Positions 18,617-28,383 are shown, counted from the first letter of the stretch. The stretch: DNA of 64,000 bases from Kordia sp. (GCF_022447245.1 NZ_JAKVBC010000012.1:62001-126000), one strand, 5' to 3'. Notes: a model not told the origin generated them from the sequence alone. Numbers and translations: made by a program.

Positions 18617-18648
18617 AAAGTCGGAAGGTTTTCTTCCGGCTTTTCTAT
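18617..18648 (+). terminator. Rho-independent terminator after the second decayed precursor
   Basis: Stem AAAGTCGGAAG / CTTCCGGCTTT (18617-18627 and 18633-18643, one G-T pair), loop GTTTT, then TTCTATTTTT. Confidence 0.85.
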
Positions 18649-18702
18649 TTTTAAATACTAACTTTATAATTTGTTGTTTGAGGTTAGTTTTATCTAAAAT
18701 AT

Positions 18703-19335
18703 ATGAACCAACTATTAATTTTTGATTTAGACGACACGCTATTTGAAACCAAATCTATTGGTAAGAAAGCTGTGAAACCTATTTTTGATCAGTTTGATCC
18801 TTTATTGATTGCAAAATTTGGAAAGGAAATGACTGCGAAAATTGTTCCTGAATTGTGGAAGTATCCTTTTGACTTTGTTTCACAGAAATACGGTTTTGAC
18901 ACGCATCAAAATGCTGAATTTGCGCGTTTGATAAATGTTCACAATTATGAATTGAACATTCAAACTTTTGAAGATTGTAATGTGATTGAAGATTTATCAC
19001 AAGAAAAAATACTTGTGACCACAGGTTTTTCAAAATTGCAACATGCTAAAATCCATTTTCTAGGCATCAAAGAACAGTTTAGTGAGATTTATATTGACGA
19101 TATTCTGAGTCCAACTCGAATTTTTAAGAAAGGTATTTTTCAAAATATTCTTCTAAAAAGAAAAATAGATCCAACTCGCGTATACATTATTGGAGACAAT
19201 CCAACTTCTGAATTAAAAGCAGGTTTTGAACTTGGTTTGAATACCATTCAAGTGGCTAAATTTGGACAAGAAAGGTCAATATACGCTAAACATTGTATTT
19301 CAAATTTTAATGAGTTGCTTACTATTTTGGAGTAA
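18703..19335 (+). CDS. HAD-family hydrolase
   Basis: 210 residues. The N-terminal motif I is LIFDLDDTLFETK (nucleophile Asp near residue 8), motif II is ILVTTGFS (about 105-112), and the C-terminal acidic motif is YIIGDNPTSELKAG (about 163-176), preceded by a Lys region. These are the four haloacid dehalogenase motifs with a small cap domain, so it is probably a phosphatase on a small metabolite. Neighbours do not point to a substrate. Confidence 0.87.
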   Translation: MNQLLIFDLDDTLFETKSIGKKAVKPIFDQFDPLLIAKFGKEMTAKIVPELWKYPFDFVSQKYGFDTHQNAEFARLINVHNYELNIQTFEDCNVIEDLSQEKILVTTGFSKLQHAKIHFLGIKEQFSEIYIDDILSPTRIFKKGIFQNILLKRKIDPTRVYIIGDNPTSELKAGFELGLNTIQVAKFGQERSIYAKHCISNFNELLTILE

Positions 19336-19473
19336 CTTACAATGTAAACTTTCGAAATATTATTACATTCCATCAATAAGATTCAACAATTCAGAAAGTA
19401 AAAATTTCAATTCTTAAAATATAACTAGAATTTTGCAAGTGTATTATCTAACACACCTTAAGTAAAGAACATC

Positions 19474-20502
19474 ATGAGCAAAAAGAAAACCATCATAATT
19501 AGAATACTTTTATTAGTCGGAACCGTAACTTCATTGTTTTTTGTGCCTTGGTTATTGGTAAAAGCATGGATACTACCACTTCCAGATACGGTTCAGAAAC
19601 AATTAGATGAAGCTATTGGCCATGGGTTTGATGGCATGATTGTGTATGTAGACCAAGCAAACAAACCCGCTCAGTTTTACGCTTCCGGTTGGCATAATAG
19701 AGAAACTAAGATTCCTGCCAAACCAGATGCCTTATTTAAGATTGCGAGTATTAGCAAACTGTATGATGCGGTTGCAATTACTAAACTGGTTCATGAAGGC
19801 AAACTTTCTTTAGATAAAACAATCGCTGATTATTTACCAGCACTTGTGGGTAGAATTGAAAATGCTGAAAAAATAACCTTGAAGTTACTGATACAGCATA
19901 GAAGTGGTATTCCTAATTTTACGGATGCACCTAATTTTTGGGAAAATCCAACGAAGACGTATGAAGAAAGTCTTGGTTTGATTTTGGACAAATCTGCTAA
20001 TTTTGAACCTGATGAAGATTATGAATATTGTAACACTAATTATCTTTTACTTAATAAGATCATGGATAATGCACTTGGATATCATAATTTTCAATTCATT
20101 AAAGAAAAAGTTTTAATTCCATTGAATCTTAATAATACTTTCAGCTCACTAAACGAAGTAAACATGGATGATGTCATGAGTGGTTATCACGTAGGATATT
20201 CTTTAGATTTAAAAGAAGATGAACACGGCATGCTTGCAACTGCACAAGATGTTGGCACATTCCTAAGAGCATTGAATGACGGATCGGTCTTTGAGCCAGG
20301 AGAAGCGGAAATATATGCTTCCTTGTATAAATATGAACATGCTGGTTGGGTTCCTGGATATCAAAGTTTTGCTAAATACTACAAAGATATTGATGCTGTA
20401 ATTGTTGAATTTTACAACACAACAGATCCGAAACTTTATAATTGGAACTTATCAGAAATCATCAATAATAGAATTAAAAGTATTATTGAGCATAAAAATT
20501 AG
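19474..20502 (+). CDS. Serine hydrolase of the beta-lactamase class C family
   Basis: 342 residues with an N-terminal membrane anchor or signal (IIIRILLLVGTVTSLFFVPW). The penicillin-binding SxxK motif appears as IASISKLYDAV (about residue 93) and the YxN motif as YEYCNTNYLLLN (about 190). The third motif (HxG/KTG) is not clear; HAGWVPGYQS near 290 is the best candidate. Such proteins are periplasmic esterases or peptidases, rarely true beta-lactamases. A monocistronic gene. Confidence 0.83.
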   Translation: MSKKKTIIIRILLLVGTVTSLFFVPWLLVKAWILPLPDTVQKQLDEAIGHGFDGMIVYVDQANKPAQFYASGWHNRETKIPAKPDALFKIASISKLYDAVAITKLVHEGKLSLDKTIADYLPALVGRIENAEKITLKLLIQHRSGIPNFTDAPNFWENPTKTYEESLGLILDKSANFEPDEDYEYCNTNYLLLNKIMDNALGYHNFQFIKEKVLIPLNLNNTFSSLNEVNMDDVMSGYHVGYSLDLKEDEHGMLATAQDVGTFLRALNDGSVFEPGEAEIYASLYKYEHAGWVPGYQSFAKYYKDIDAVIVEFYNTTDPKLYNWNLSEIINNRIKSIIEHKN

Positions 20503-20545
20503 TTACAGGTACTTTCAAATTCTCTTTATCTTTTAAAAAGTATAT

Positions 20546-21244
20546 CTAGCGCAACAATGCATTCACATCTGCTTTATACATTTTCCCAATCGGAATTATA
20601 TGTTCGCCAATTAGCATACGATTGCCTTCAATGCTTTTAATATGTTTTACAGCAACCGCAAACGATTTATGTACTTGTAAAAAATCATGGCTTGGTAACA
20701 AAGCAATGATATCTGAGATTTTTTCACGAATGGTAATTGTTTCTGCATCTGTGACAACTTTAGTATAATTTCCAGAAGCTTCTATATAATGAATTGTATC
20801 TGTAAAAACTTGTACATACTTGTTTTGCGAACGCAGAAAAATACTTTTAGAAGTTTCCTTCCTTTTCTCCACAATAGTTACTGCAGGTTTTGAAGCTACA
20901 CTGACGGTTTTGTTGATAGCTTTGAGAAAGCGTTCAAAGGAAAATGGTTTTAGCAAATAATCTGAAATATTCAATTCATAACCTTCCAAAGCATATTCTT
21001 GATACGCTGTTGTTACAATTACTTTTGGCGGATGTGATAAGGTTTTTAAAAAATCAAATCCTTTAAGTTTGGGCATATTTAAATCAAGGAAAATTAAATC
21101 AACCGCATGCTCGTTTAAATATTGCATGGCTTCTAGCGCATTGTAACAATGTTTTTTTAATTCCATGTTTGGCAATAAATCACAATATCCTTTTATAATA
21201 TCATGTGCAATAGGTTCGTCGTCAATAATTAAATAACTAATCAT
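20546..21244 (-). CDS. LytTR-family response regulator
   Basis: 232 residues: receiver domain (1-120) with IDDEP at the start, phosphoacceptor Asp in DLIFLDLNMPKLKG (near residue 54), and VTTAYQEYALEGYELN with the conserved Thr and Lys region; then a LytTR DNA-binding domain (about 135-232) containing IHYIEASGNYTKV and LPSHDFLQVHKSFAV. Its start overlaps the end of the kinase gene by 4 bp, so they form one operon and a cognate pair. LytTR proteins bind direct repeats about 21-22 bp apart. Confidence 0.93.
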   Translation of the reverse strand: MISYLIIDDEPIAHDIIKGYCDLLPNMELKKHCYNALEAMQYLNEHAVDLIFLDLNMPKLKGFDFLKTLSHPPKVIVTTAYQEYALEGYELNISDYLLKPFSFERFLKAINKTVSVASKPAVTIVEKRKETSKSIFLRSQNKYVQVFTDTIHYIEASGNYTKVVTDAETITIREKISDIIALLPSHDFLQVHKSFAVAVKHIKSIEGNRMLIGEHIIPIGKMYKADVNALLR

Positions 21245-22068
21245 GATAATTGAAGCGTTAGTTGGGATGTATATATTTCGTCCATACTTTTAAAAGATAA
21301 AGAATGTTTTTTTGGGTAGATTAATTCCAATCTTCTTTTCAGGTTCTTCAAACCGATTCCTTTAGTTTCAGAGATTGATTCTGGATCAAAGTTATTCTCT
21401 ACAGTAAAGATAATTTCATTTTTATTGGTAGTTAAATCAATAGCTACAAAAGCATTATCATATAAATTTTCTACACCATGTTTAAACGCATTTTCTAACA
21501 AGTTTATAAATAACAAGGGGACAATTTCAACGTTCTCATCATAAATATTTGTATTGAATTTCACATTGATTTCTTTGTGATAGCGCATTTTATGCAATTC
21601 AATATAGTTCTTTAAATACGCCACTTCTTCTGCAATGGTAACACTACTTTTTTGCCCGTCATAAATACTGTAGCGCATCATGTCAGACAGTTTCAAAATT
21701 AATGCTTGCGCCTTTTGAGAATCTTTAGCTACCAAACCATATAAATTATTCAACATGTTAAAGAAAAAATGAGGATTCACCTGACTTTGTAAATGCAGCA
21801 CTTCCATTTTTTGCTGTTCTTTTTTTAGTGTTAGCGTTGCACTAATTTGTTTAAAGAGCCAATAAAAGCCGAGTCCGACCATGAATATAAACAAAATGAT
21901 GTATGTAGTAAACACGCCAATACTGACGGAAGGATGATAGTTTTCCAGAAAGACTACCGAATGTTTTTCAGTCGTCAATACTTCGTACATCGTAATAATT
22001 AACGGATACAAGAGTATCGCAACTCCGATGAAGATGAATGTTTTTTTGTAGTATTTTTTGAATGACAT
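21241..22068 (-). CDS. Sensor histidine kinase (LytS/YehU type)
   Basis: 275 residues with two transmembrane helices (TFIFIGVAILLYPLIITMY and YIILFIFMVGLGFYWLF), no large extracellular domain, then the His_kinase domain with LQSQVNPHFFFNMLNN (phosphoacceptor His near residue 99) and the N-box FINLLENAFKHGV (about 190). GIGLKNLKRRLELIYP near the end is the ATP-binding glycine region. It signals to the overlapping LytTR regulator. A strong promoter match lies only 4 bp upstream of the ATG. Confidence 0.92.
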   Translation of the reverse strand: MSFKKYYKKTFIFIGVAILLYPLIITMYEVLTTEKHSVVFLENYHPSVSIGVFTTYIILFIFMVGLGFYWLFKQISATLTLKKEQQKMEVLHLQSQVNPHFFFNMLNNLYGLVAKDSQKAQALILKLSDMMRYSIYDGQKSSVTIAEEVAYLKNYIELHKMRYHKEINVKFNTNIYDENVEIVPLLFINLLENAFKHGVENLYDNAFVAIDLTTNKNEIIFTVENNFDPESISETKGIGLKNLKRRLELIYPKKHSLSFKSMDEIYTSQLTLQLS

Positions 22069-22072
22069 GACA

Positions 22073-22103
22073 CAAATGTAACCGAAAAGTGTTCGATGTC
22101 AAA
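22073..22103 (-). promoter_or_regulatory. Flavobacterial promoter of the kinase/LytTR operon
   Basis: On the minus strand TTTG (22103-22100), 19 bp, then TACATTTG (22080-22073), a perfect match to the TTTG-N19-TAnnTTTG promoter of Bacteroidetes. The -7 element ends 4 bp before the ATG at 22068, so the mRNA would be leaderless or start inside the annotated gene. Confidence 0.65.
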
Positions 22104-22276
22104 AGAAGTTGATAAACGACTTTAAATCGATGTTGTTTTAATCAAAATCTGTGATGAACGACTTTCAAATTCAAAAATCAACAATGTATCACTCATGAAG
22201 TATTGTTGATCCCAAAAGTTTTTTTAGAGCATGTTTCGCTAAGTAGGTTTGCAGCAATAATTCACACAAAAACATC

Positions 22277-23449
22277 ATGAAAAAACGAATTTTACGATAT
22301 GTAAAGCATATCACAGTTACCATTTTAGTTTTAGCAATTAGCGCCATTTTATTTGGATTGTATCACGGCGCATCACTTCATTATAGCGATCATCCATCAC
22401 GAATGAATTTGGACAAAGAAGGTCCGTATGTGTTTTATGAAAATGATTCTACACTTAGCGTGAATTACCTCAGAGGAAACAAGAACGAAGGTTTTTATAC
22501 CTCAACAAAAAAGTATGCAATGCAAAGTGAAATTCTAGGCAGTTGTTATTTTCCTTTAGAAGACTCTTCATTTGATTTTACCATTAATACTACAATTGAA
22601 ACACCTCAAGTTGTTTACAATGATGACTATCCAATTGTAGCAATTTCAGATATTGAAAGTGGCTATAAAACCTTTCGCGATTTCCTGATTGCACAAAATG
22701 TAATTGATCAAAATTTAGATTGGACATTTGGCAAAGGCCATTTGGTATTGGTAGGCGATTTTGTAGATCGTGGATTTTCTACCACACAAGTTTTATGGTT
22801 TGTATACAAACTTGAACAAGAAGCCAAAAAACATGGTGGATTGGTACATTTTATTATTGGAAATCAAGAGTTAAAAAATATGCAAGCTAAGTTTGGTGCA
22901 GCTTCTCAAAAGTACTTAGCAGTTTCTGCAATTTTAGATAAGCAACAAAACGATTTGTACAGTCAAGCATCATTTTTAGGAAAATGGTTGGCAAGCAAAA
23001 ATGCGATTGAAAAAATTAACGGGCATATTTTTGTACATGGCGGCATTCATCCAGAAGTTGCGGAATTAGGTTTGTCTTTAGAAGAAATCAATCAAATTTC
23101 CAAAGATCATTATTACAAAGCGTATTTTCCAAAACCACAAAAAACACCTGTTGAAACCATCACATCAACACGTAAAGGAATTTCATGGTATCGCGGATAT
23201 TTTAGAGGTAATATATCACAAGAAGAAATAGATGTACAACTAAAAACTTTTAATGCAAAATCAGTAGTTGTTGGACACACCGTTCAATCACGCGTAACTG
23301 CACTCTTTGAGGGGAAAGTAATTGGAATTGATGTAAAACATCCAAAAGATTATAGCAAAAGTTGGCCTCACACAGAATCTGAAGGTTTATACATTAAAAA
23401 TCATACTATGTATCGTTTGCTTCATGATGGAACTAAAGAAATGTTGTAA
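22277..23449 (+). CDS. Calcineurin-like metallophosphoesterase
   Basis: 390 residues, N-terminal signal or anchor (ITVTILVLAISAILFGLYHG), then metallophosphoesterase motifs: VAISDIESG (about 130), LVLVGDFVDRG (about 157-167, GDxVDRG), FIIGNQELKN (about 194, where the family has GNHE), IFVHGGIHP (about 254-262) and VVVGHTVQ (about 333-340). It is a probable envelope phosphatase. The His of the GNHE motif is replaced by Gln, which may lower or change activity. Confidence 0.85.
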   Translation: MKKRILRYVKHITVTILVLAISAILFGLYHGASLHYSDHPSRMNLDKEGPYVFYENDSTLSVNYLRGNKNEGFYTSTKKYAMQSEILGSCYFPLEDSSFDFTINTTIETPQVVYNDDYPIVAISDIESGYKTFRDFLIAQNVIDQNLDWTFGKGHLVLVGDFVDRGFSTTQVLWFVYKLEQEAKKHGGLVHFIIGNQELKNMQAKFGAASQKYLAVSAILDKQQNDLYSQASFLGKWLASKNAIEKINGHIFVHGGIHPEVAELGLSLEEINQISKDHYYKAYFPKPQKTPVETITSTRKGISWYRGYFRGNISQEEIDVQLKTFNAKSVVVGHTVQSRVTALFEGKVIGIDVKHPKDYSKSWPHTESEGLYIKNHTMYRLLHDGTKEML

Positions 23450-23478
23450 TTTAGATTTTCGATTCAATTCATTTTAAA

Positions 23479-23884
23479 ATGACCTACATCAATTAATGGT
23501 TTCAATTTCCAGATACGTTCTCTGTTACATGTCCAAATTGGGGTAATGAAAGTCAATATTCTGAAATTCCTGTTATGAAAAATAACAATGAAATTGTATC
23601 TAATTACAAAGAACATACGGACGGTATTTTTAAAAGCAGAATAACCTGTATTTCTTTGTGGTTTGAATACAGAAACACTTATTAGTTGGCCTGAAGATGC
23701 TTTTTGGAAGTTTTCTATTCATAAAAAGATTTTATGGGCTTGGTCTGTTGCACATGCAAATGCGATTGCCAATTATATTGATTCAAAAAACAGAGATGAA
23801 TTTCAAAGTGAATTTTCAGCGTCATTGTTTCACATTCCTGAATATTTCAAGTTAGCAAAACGACGAGAATATATTGTAAAGTAA
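23479..23884 (+). pseudogene. Remnant of a small protein, nonsense plus frameshift
   Basis: From the ATG at 23479 the frame reads MTYIN then TAA then WFQFPDTFSVTCPNWGNESQ and on to about 23650, where a frame change leads into GLNTETLISWPEDAFWKF and the end EYIVK. The CPNWG could be a degraded zinc-knuckle (CPxC) pair. The family is unknown. It follows the metallophosphoesterase gene by about 30 bp. Confidence 0.55.
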
Positions 23885-23926
23885 ATTAGAACAGAAATGA
23901 TAAAATACAAGCTAGATACATAATCA

Positions 23927-24316
23927 ATGGAGAAACAAAATTCTTTTAACCGTGTTTTAGAGCTTTACATAAGTAGTATTTTATTATACTTCGTACAAAT
24001 GATCATTTGAGTTTTCGTTTTTGCGGAAGTATGGTTTAAAAACAATAGTGCTTCTCCAAATGCTACGATTTTAGTCTTAATTGGCGGTTTATATTTTATG
24101 GTGTTTATAATCATTGTGAATTTTATTCAATTTATTGTTGTTCCATGTAAAAAACTACATTCCGTAGCCTATTTGTTTCCTATTTTAATAATGCTTTTAG
24201 GACTTATTTATGATATTATTATGCACGATAGCCACACAAACATAATTGCTGTTTATTGCGGGTCATATATACTGGCTACTATTTTTATATATGCACGTTA
24301 TCTCAGAAGAATATAA
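23927..24316 (+). pseudogene. Small multi-pass membrane protein with an internal TGA
   Basis: One frame from ATG 23927 (MEKQNSFNRVLELYISSILL) to 24316, interrupted only by TGA at 24008. About four transmembrane helices (for example VLIGGLYFMVFIIIV and SYILATIFIYARYL). The TGA could come from TGG or another one-base change. No family is recognised. An 8-bp hairpin terminator follows at 24361. Confidence 0.6.
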
Positions 24317-24360
24317 ACTTTGATTAGATTGAACCAATAAACAACATATATAAATTGAAA

Positions 24361-24383
24361 AAACACTATTTTTAGTGTTTATT
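24361..24383 (+). terminator. Rho-independent terminator
   Basis: Stem AAACACTA / TAGTGTTT with loop TTTT (24361-24380), preceded by an A run and followed by ATTATT. Confidence 0.6.
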
Positions 24384-24430
24384 ATTCTACCATTCAAGTA
24401 AGATTGAACCCTAAAATTAGTAGTTAGCAA

Positions 24431-25458
24431 ATGAAATCTCTCCTCAAGTTAAGCCTATTGGCTGCTATATGCATTACAAAAGTACAAGCACAAGATTTTG
24501 ATTTTAAAGCAATTGGCTACATAGAAATTGATTCAAAGCGAATACAAAAAACAAAGATTAAAAGTATCAAAGAAGATTCTGACTGTTATATAGATCAAGA
24601 GAAACCTCCTTTTAAATTTGAAGACTGTGAACAGACATACAAAGAAAAGTATGATAAAAATGGAAATTTGGTTTCGTTAAAAACCTATGAAGAGAATACT
24701 TTACTAAGTACCACAACGTATGAATATGAAGGTAATAGAATTGTAAGTGTTGTGGAAGATGATGGGGAAGATGTAGAAAAGAAAGTATATATCTATTACT
24801 TAACTGGTAAAGTGATGTTTAAAAAAGAATATGAAAACAAAAAACTACACATTGTCACTTCGTACAAATATAATACGCAAGGCTTGGTATCTGAAGAAAT
24901 TTACGAAAATTTAGACGCCGAAGGTTTTGGTAGCATACCGTAAAAAAAACAGTCTGTAAATACAATGCAAGCGGAAAGTGCATCTACAAAGGTGAGTTTA
25001 ATAAAGCTGGTGTAGAATACGACGTTCGTACGTATGAATATAGTAACAATGGTCTCACATATGTAGAAAAAGATAAACGTGATGATTCGTATGTAAAACA
25101 GTTTGAAGAAACCAAAGATGCCAGCGGAAATGTGCTAGAAAAGATTTCCTATGATTACAACGGAAAGCAAGAAAAGCGAATGGTAAATACCTATGACGCA
25201 AATGATAACCGATTAACATACGAAGAATATGATGAGAATAATGTACTTGCACAGCGAATCACAGAAACGTATAACCAATACAATGATGTAAAAGAGTACA
25301 CTATATTTTATGCAGAAAACTCAAAAACTAGACGCTCCGAGTCCACTACGAAATATTGGTATAAGTACGATAAGAAAGGAAATTGGACGCAGCGTACCAC
25401 TATTGATAAAGATGGTTATTATTCAGATCATGTGAAGCGTACTAATAGCTATTACTAG
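24431..25458 (+). pseudogene. Exported YD-repeat-like protein, frameshifted
   Basis: Signal peptide MKSLLKLSLLAAICITKVQA, then repeated strands of the type TYEYEGNRIVSV, YDKNGNLVSLKTYEE, SYDYNGKQEKRMVNTYD and WYKYDKKGNW that resemble RHS/YD repeats. The first frame stops at 24953 (GFGSIP then TAA); the next frame continues VKKTVCKYNASGKCIYKG to 25458. A missing base near 24948-24951, next to a run of eight A, explains it. Restored length about 343 residues. Role unknown. Confidence 0.7.
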
Positions 25459-25539
25459 CACTTGATATTGACTATATTCAAATAGTAATTAGCGTAACGA
25501 TTGATTGTAATCTTTATACAATTTCCATGAAAGTTAAAT

Positions 25540-26325
25540 ATGCGAAAAGAAATCAATACTGAACATCGTAAATTTTAACAAAACAAGCTATCGGTATAGC
25601 TGCATTTATTGGCGGACCAATTGCCGCAGGTTATCTCATTAGAGAAAACGTTAAAGCCATCGAAAAAAACAGAGAAAGGTAACAATATACTTATCACTTC
25701 TATTATTGCGACCGTTGCTATTTTTGTGCTTACATTTTCACTTCCAGAAAATATTATCGAAAAAATTCCAAACATAGTTATTCCTGTGGTCTACACATCT
25801 GCTATTATTTTTTGGGTAGAACATACCTTTGGAGCTATTTTTAAACAACATGAAGAATCCAATTATAGTTTCCATTCTATTTGGCATGCTGTTGGAGTTG
25901 GTGTCGTGTCTCTGTTATTAATGGGTATTGGTATTTTTGGGTATATCTACACGTCTTCCGATTTTAAAACTGAGCAGCTATACACTGATAAAATGCAACA
26001 GTTCATGAAAAACAAGCAAGAATCTTTGACTTTTTACAATCATAAAGAGACAGAAAGTAATTTTGGACTGATTCTAGGGCTAAACAAAAAAGTAATTCCT
26101 AAATGGAAAGAAAATATCGAAATTATAAAACAAGCCAATGCAATAAAGAACCTTCCTTCTGAGTTAATTGAACAGAATAAAAAGTTACTTAGCTATTATG
26201 AATTACGAATAGAAACTTTTGAACTCTTAAAAAAGGCATTAAGCGAAAGTACCGATAAATACAATACGGAATTAAGCATCTTACATGCTAAAATTGAGAA
26301 ACAGTTGGAAGCTATCAATCAATGA
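25540..26325 (+). pseudogene. Membrane protein with coiled-coil tail, two compensating frameshifts
   Basis: MRKEINTEHRK (frame of 25540) continues in another frame as ILTKQAIGIAAFIGGPIAAG and returns to the first frame in KGNNILITSIIATVAIFVLT. Breaks lie near 25570 and in the A7 run near 25667-25673. The protein then has three or four membrane helices and a long helical tail ending KIEKQLEAINQ. No family is recognised. It overlaps the next gene by 4 bp (ATGA), so the pair was an operon. Confidence 0.6.
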
Positions 26326-27049
26326 ATAACGAAACGTCAATTTTATCAGACTTTAAAAAAACGGTTTTGCAGTGCTAGACCGCATGTATTCAAACATAGA
26401 AATAGCACAAATTATAGCATGTATTGAAGATGCTTCTAACGAGCATGAATTGGCTGAAAGTTCAAAACACTTATTTGCTATACGACAAGTTATTCATAAA
26501 ATTCCAACATTAAAGTCGCTAGTGTTTACAGAAAACCTTCAAACTTTACTAGCTTCTTTGTTTAATGAATCATGTTTTTTGACCAAGGCAATTTATTTTG
26601 ACAAACCTAGCGAATCCAATTGGTTTGTGGCATATCATCAAGATTTGAGTATTTCTGTAGATCGAAAAGAAGAAGTTTCAGATTATCAAAATTGGACGTT
26701 TAAAAAGGGACAATATGGTGTACAACCACCTCTTGATATTTTAGAAGATATTGTTACCATCCGAATTCACCTAGACACAACTGAAAGAGAAAATGGTGCT
26801 TTAAAAGTGATTCCTAAATCACACTCTAAAGGAATATACAGACCTGAAACCATTGATTGGACAATAGAAACCGAACATATTTACGAAGTAAAAAAAGGTG
26901 GTATAATGTTGATGAAACCCTTAACGCTTCATGCTTCCAACCGAACTACCAATGGCAAACAACGACGTGTTTTACATTTAGAATTTAGCTCTAAGCAGCT
27001 TGCTGAGTCATTGCAATGGTTAGAATATTCTAAAAATTTAGGTCTATGA
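26322..27049 (+). pseudogene. Phytanoyl-CoA dioxygenase-like protein, one-base frameshift in an A run
   Basis: MNNETSILSDFKK then a frame change; lengthening the A7 run near 26354-26360 by one gives FKKNGFAVLDRMYSNIEIAQ, exactly the start of a PhyH-type fold. The body has the iron ligands YHQDLSI (HxD, about residue 107) and LHASNRTTNGKQRRVLHLEF (distal His and Arg). It would be a 2-oxoglutarate/Fe(II) dioxygenase of about 242 residues. If the lesion is real, the N-terminus is lost. Confidence 0.75.
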
Positions 27050-27792
27050 GTTTTAGATCTATCATAACATCCATAGCTCTTATCATTCTCGTGAGTGCAT
27101 GTTTTTCAGTAGACCTCAAAACACAACAAGCTACACAAAAGAAAAAACCAGCATTTCCTCTATTGATAGATGCTTTTGAAGATTCAGCCATATATTTAGA
27201 AACAAACTTTACTCAAAAATCGAACTATAAACCTATTACCTATACTAGAAATTTAGATACAATTATTGTGAATTACATCCTTGATCAAGATATAAGACGC
27301 ACTAAGACTAAGCATGAAATTCAAAAATATATGCATTATCATCGAATTAATATTATTGTTGATAATGTTACGGGAGCTACCGATGAAAATATAAAAGTTA
27401 TTGTAGATACCACTACTACAATCAGTAAAGTAAAATATAAGAGATTTAGTCATTTATTTACAAGACACAAAGCATATCCTACATATATCATCAATACGTC
27501 TTTAAAAGATACTGTGATTTTAGGATACGACAGCAATATCGATGCTTTACTGGAAGCAAAAAATAGACAAAATGAATGGAAGCGAATTGAAAGTCTTGAA
27601 CTCATACTTTGCCGTACAGGTAGAGCACTTTTTGTGCTTCCCGAAAAAGATACGATTATTACCGCAACAACTATTTTTAAAGGAAATTTTAAAACGAAAC
27701 TACGATTGCGACTAGGAAAAGCATATTCCAATGAATTTGAAGGATTTATAAATGAGCAACAGCTTTCATTATCTAATGTAGAATTTTACTAA
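27046..27792 (+). CDS. Lipoprotein of unknown function
   Basis: 248 residues starting MSFRSIITSIALIILVSACF, a lipoprotein signal with lipobox LVSAC. The body is hydrophilic, with TRNLDTIIVNYILDQDIRRT and KTKLRLRLGKAYSNEFEGFI. No family is recognised. It overlaps the end of the dioxygenase-like gene by 4 bp. The first disruption-free gene after the broken stretch. Confidence 0.7.
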   Translation: MSFRSIITSIALIILVSACFSVDLKTQQATQKKKPAFPLLIDAFEDSAIYLETNFTQKSNYKPITYTRNLDTIIVNYILDQDIRRTKTKHEIQKYMHYHRINIIVDNVTGATDENIKVIVDTTTTISKVKYKRFSHLFTRHKAYPTYIINTSLKDTVILGYDSNIDALLEAKNRQNEWKRIESLELILCRTGRALFVLPEKDTIITATTIFKGNFKTKLRLRLGKAYSNEFEGFINEQQLSLSNVEFY

Positions 27793-27843
27793 TTATTTTA
27801 GAGTTTTTCTTATATTTCATCTTTTATACTTGTTGATATTGCT

Positions 27844-28383
27844 ATGATTACGAATTATAAAAACCTTTTGATCCTTAGCCTTTTAGTTTTTTGCTTTTCT
27901 TGTAAACAGACTGAAAAAGAATCATTCCCTTTTCCTAGTGAACACTACACCAACACTACTTTTCCTAAACCTGTTGGTTTTATAAATGATTTTGATAGTA
28001 TTTTTTCTGATACAGAAGAAGCTAGCTTGTTTAGACTAGTTAAAGAACATGAAGCCAAAACCTCCAATCAAATTGCTGTTGTTACTATCAATGATTTGAA
28101 AGGTTATGATGATATCGAAAAATATTCTTTAGACTTAGTAAATTATTGGGGCGTTGGTCAAAAATATAAAAACAATGGTAGTTTAATAACGATTCACAAA
28201 AAAGCTCGCAAGATTTGGATTCAAAATGGAGATGGTTTGGTTACGAAATTAACAGATGGCGAAACAGCCTATATTATTCAATCGAAAATTATTCCTGAAT
28301 TTAAAAGAAATAGTTATTACAAAGGAATTTCTAGAGGTATTGAGGCAATTATTAAAGAGTTAACTAAAGAAGATGAAAACTAG
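27844..28383 (+). CDS. TPM-domain lipoprotein (first of a tandem pair)
   Basis: 179 residues with lipobox FCFSC at about residue 20. The TPM domain (TLP18.3/Psb32/MOLO-1) covers about 45-175, with GFINDFDSIFSDTEEASLF, NQIAVVTINDLKGYDDIEKY and YWGVGQKYKNNGSLITI. Known TPM domains are phosphatase-like or repair factors; bacterial ones usually have a C-terminal membrane anchor, whereas this is lipid-anchored only. The next gene is a paralog. Confidence 0.82.
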   Translation: MITNYKNLLILSLLVFCFSCKQTEKESFPFPSEHYTNTTFPKPVGFINDFDSIFSDTEEASLFRLVKEHEAKTSNQIAVVTINDLKGYDDIEKYSLDLVNYWGVGQKYKNNGSLITIHKKARKIWIQNGDGLVTKLTDGETAYIIQSKIIPEFKRNSYYKGISRGIEAIIKELTKEDEN

